A stretch of 56,069 nucleotides of DNA from Robiginitomaculum sp. (GTDB taxonomy: Bacteria; Pseudomonadota; Alphaproteobacteria; Caulobacterales; Maricaulaceae), in the NCBI GenBank assembly GCA_015485155.1, contig WFUF01000024.1:1-56069 (forward strand). The letters are read 5' to 3'. Every line of letters begins with the position of its first letter. Positions within the stretch are counted from its first letter, which is position 1. The notes below the pieces were generated by a model. The model saw only the letters and a list, made by a program, of their open reading frames with translations, ran no database searches and was not told the DNA's origin. Of the stretch, positions 55,972 to 56,069 are shown in pieces. A program made the position numbers and the translations under genes.

Positions 55972-56069
55972 CAGGGTCGGTGACGAGGGTCACTCTTAAG
56001 GGTCACTTATAGGGTCAGTGCCATTCTTCGCTGTCCCTTGAGTGATACTTGATATCCCCTGCAATTATA
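55972..56069. repeat. AGGGTCA-rich element, copy 2 (cut by the window edge)
   Basis: It shares blocks in order with copy 1 at 17402: CAGGGTCGGTGACGAGGGTC, GGGTCACTCTTA, GGGTCAGTGC, TTCGCTG, CCCTTGAGTGATA and CTGCAAT. One extra GGGTCACTTAT unit is inserted. The remainder lies beyond the window. The stretch 55816-55971 before it shows nothing I can name. Confidence 0.7.

Noticed and set aside
1-56069. tRNA or rRNA genes
   Set aside because: I looked for T-loop and anticodon patterns and rRNA segments on both strands and saw none.

Overview
The window comes from an alphaproteobacterium of moderate GC content. The evidence is the gene order: a cytochrome c oxidase operon ctaC-ctaD-ctaB-coxF-ctaG-ctaE-DUF983-SURF1 next to tldD, a class I lysyl-tRNA synthetase beside a TipF-like degenerate EAL protein, a split glycine decarboxylase (gcvPA/gcvPB), and a MerR-controlled beta-oxidation cluster. 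I cannot fix the order or genus from sequence alone.

Layout. 1-5.2 kb: end of an unknown gene, a NrtR-like regulator with an HD phosphohydrolase, then sppA and the membrane pair nfeD/qmcA. 5.2-8.8 kb: hairpin-repeat elements, a peroxiredoxin, a Panacea-type toxin-antitoxin pair, a transposase scrap, yqgE and a GNAT acetyltransferase. 8.9-15.1 kb: the aa3 oxidase operon on the minus strand, with several stop/start overlaps. 15.3-23.4 kb: a TPR protein, tldD, an alkaline phosphatase lipoprotein with a structured leader, rnhA-ispH, a lipoprotein and argS. 23.5-28.5 kb: a tandem glycine riboswitch and gcvT-gcvH-gcvPA-gcvPB. 28.6-37.3 kb: a MerR regulator and acyl-CoA catabolism (two acyl-CoA dehydrogenases, thiolase, FadJ-type fusion, GST-like protein). 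37.4-39.5 kb: Flp pilin and Tad pilus fragments. 39.5-44.1 kb: a tightly packed minus-strand operon of a small protein, amn, a tyrosine phosphatase, pabB and pabC. 44.2-51.3 kb: a hybrid histidine kinase, nrdB, a CDGSH-glutamate synthase fusion, an M14 carboxypeptidase and envelope proteins. 51.4-56.1 kb: a hairpin element, tipF-like gene, lysK, a small secreted protein and a cyclodipeptide synthase.

The most notable content is at the right edge. A 227-residue cyclodipeptide synthase (55075-55758) carries the catalytic Ser/Tyr/Glu/Tyr set and a Tyr-Pro in place of Tyr-His. It sits behind a small exported protein that has its own candidate promoter. The second notable item is a family of modular hairpin repeats at five sites. 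Their outer stems exist in two compensating versions (GCGCT/AGCGC and GTCCT/AGGAC), most copies are bounded by GCATTTTT-type inverted ends, and they lie just 3' of genes; one copy supplies the stop codon of the cyclodipeptide synthase. A second repeat family, rich in AGGGTCA, occurs at 17.4 kb and at the right edge.
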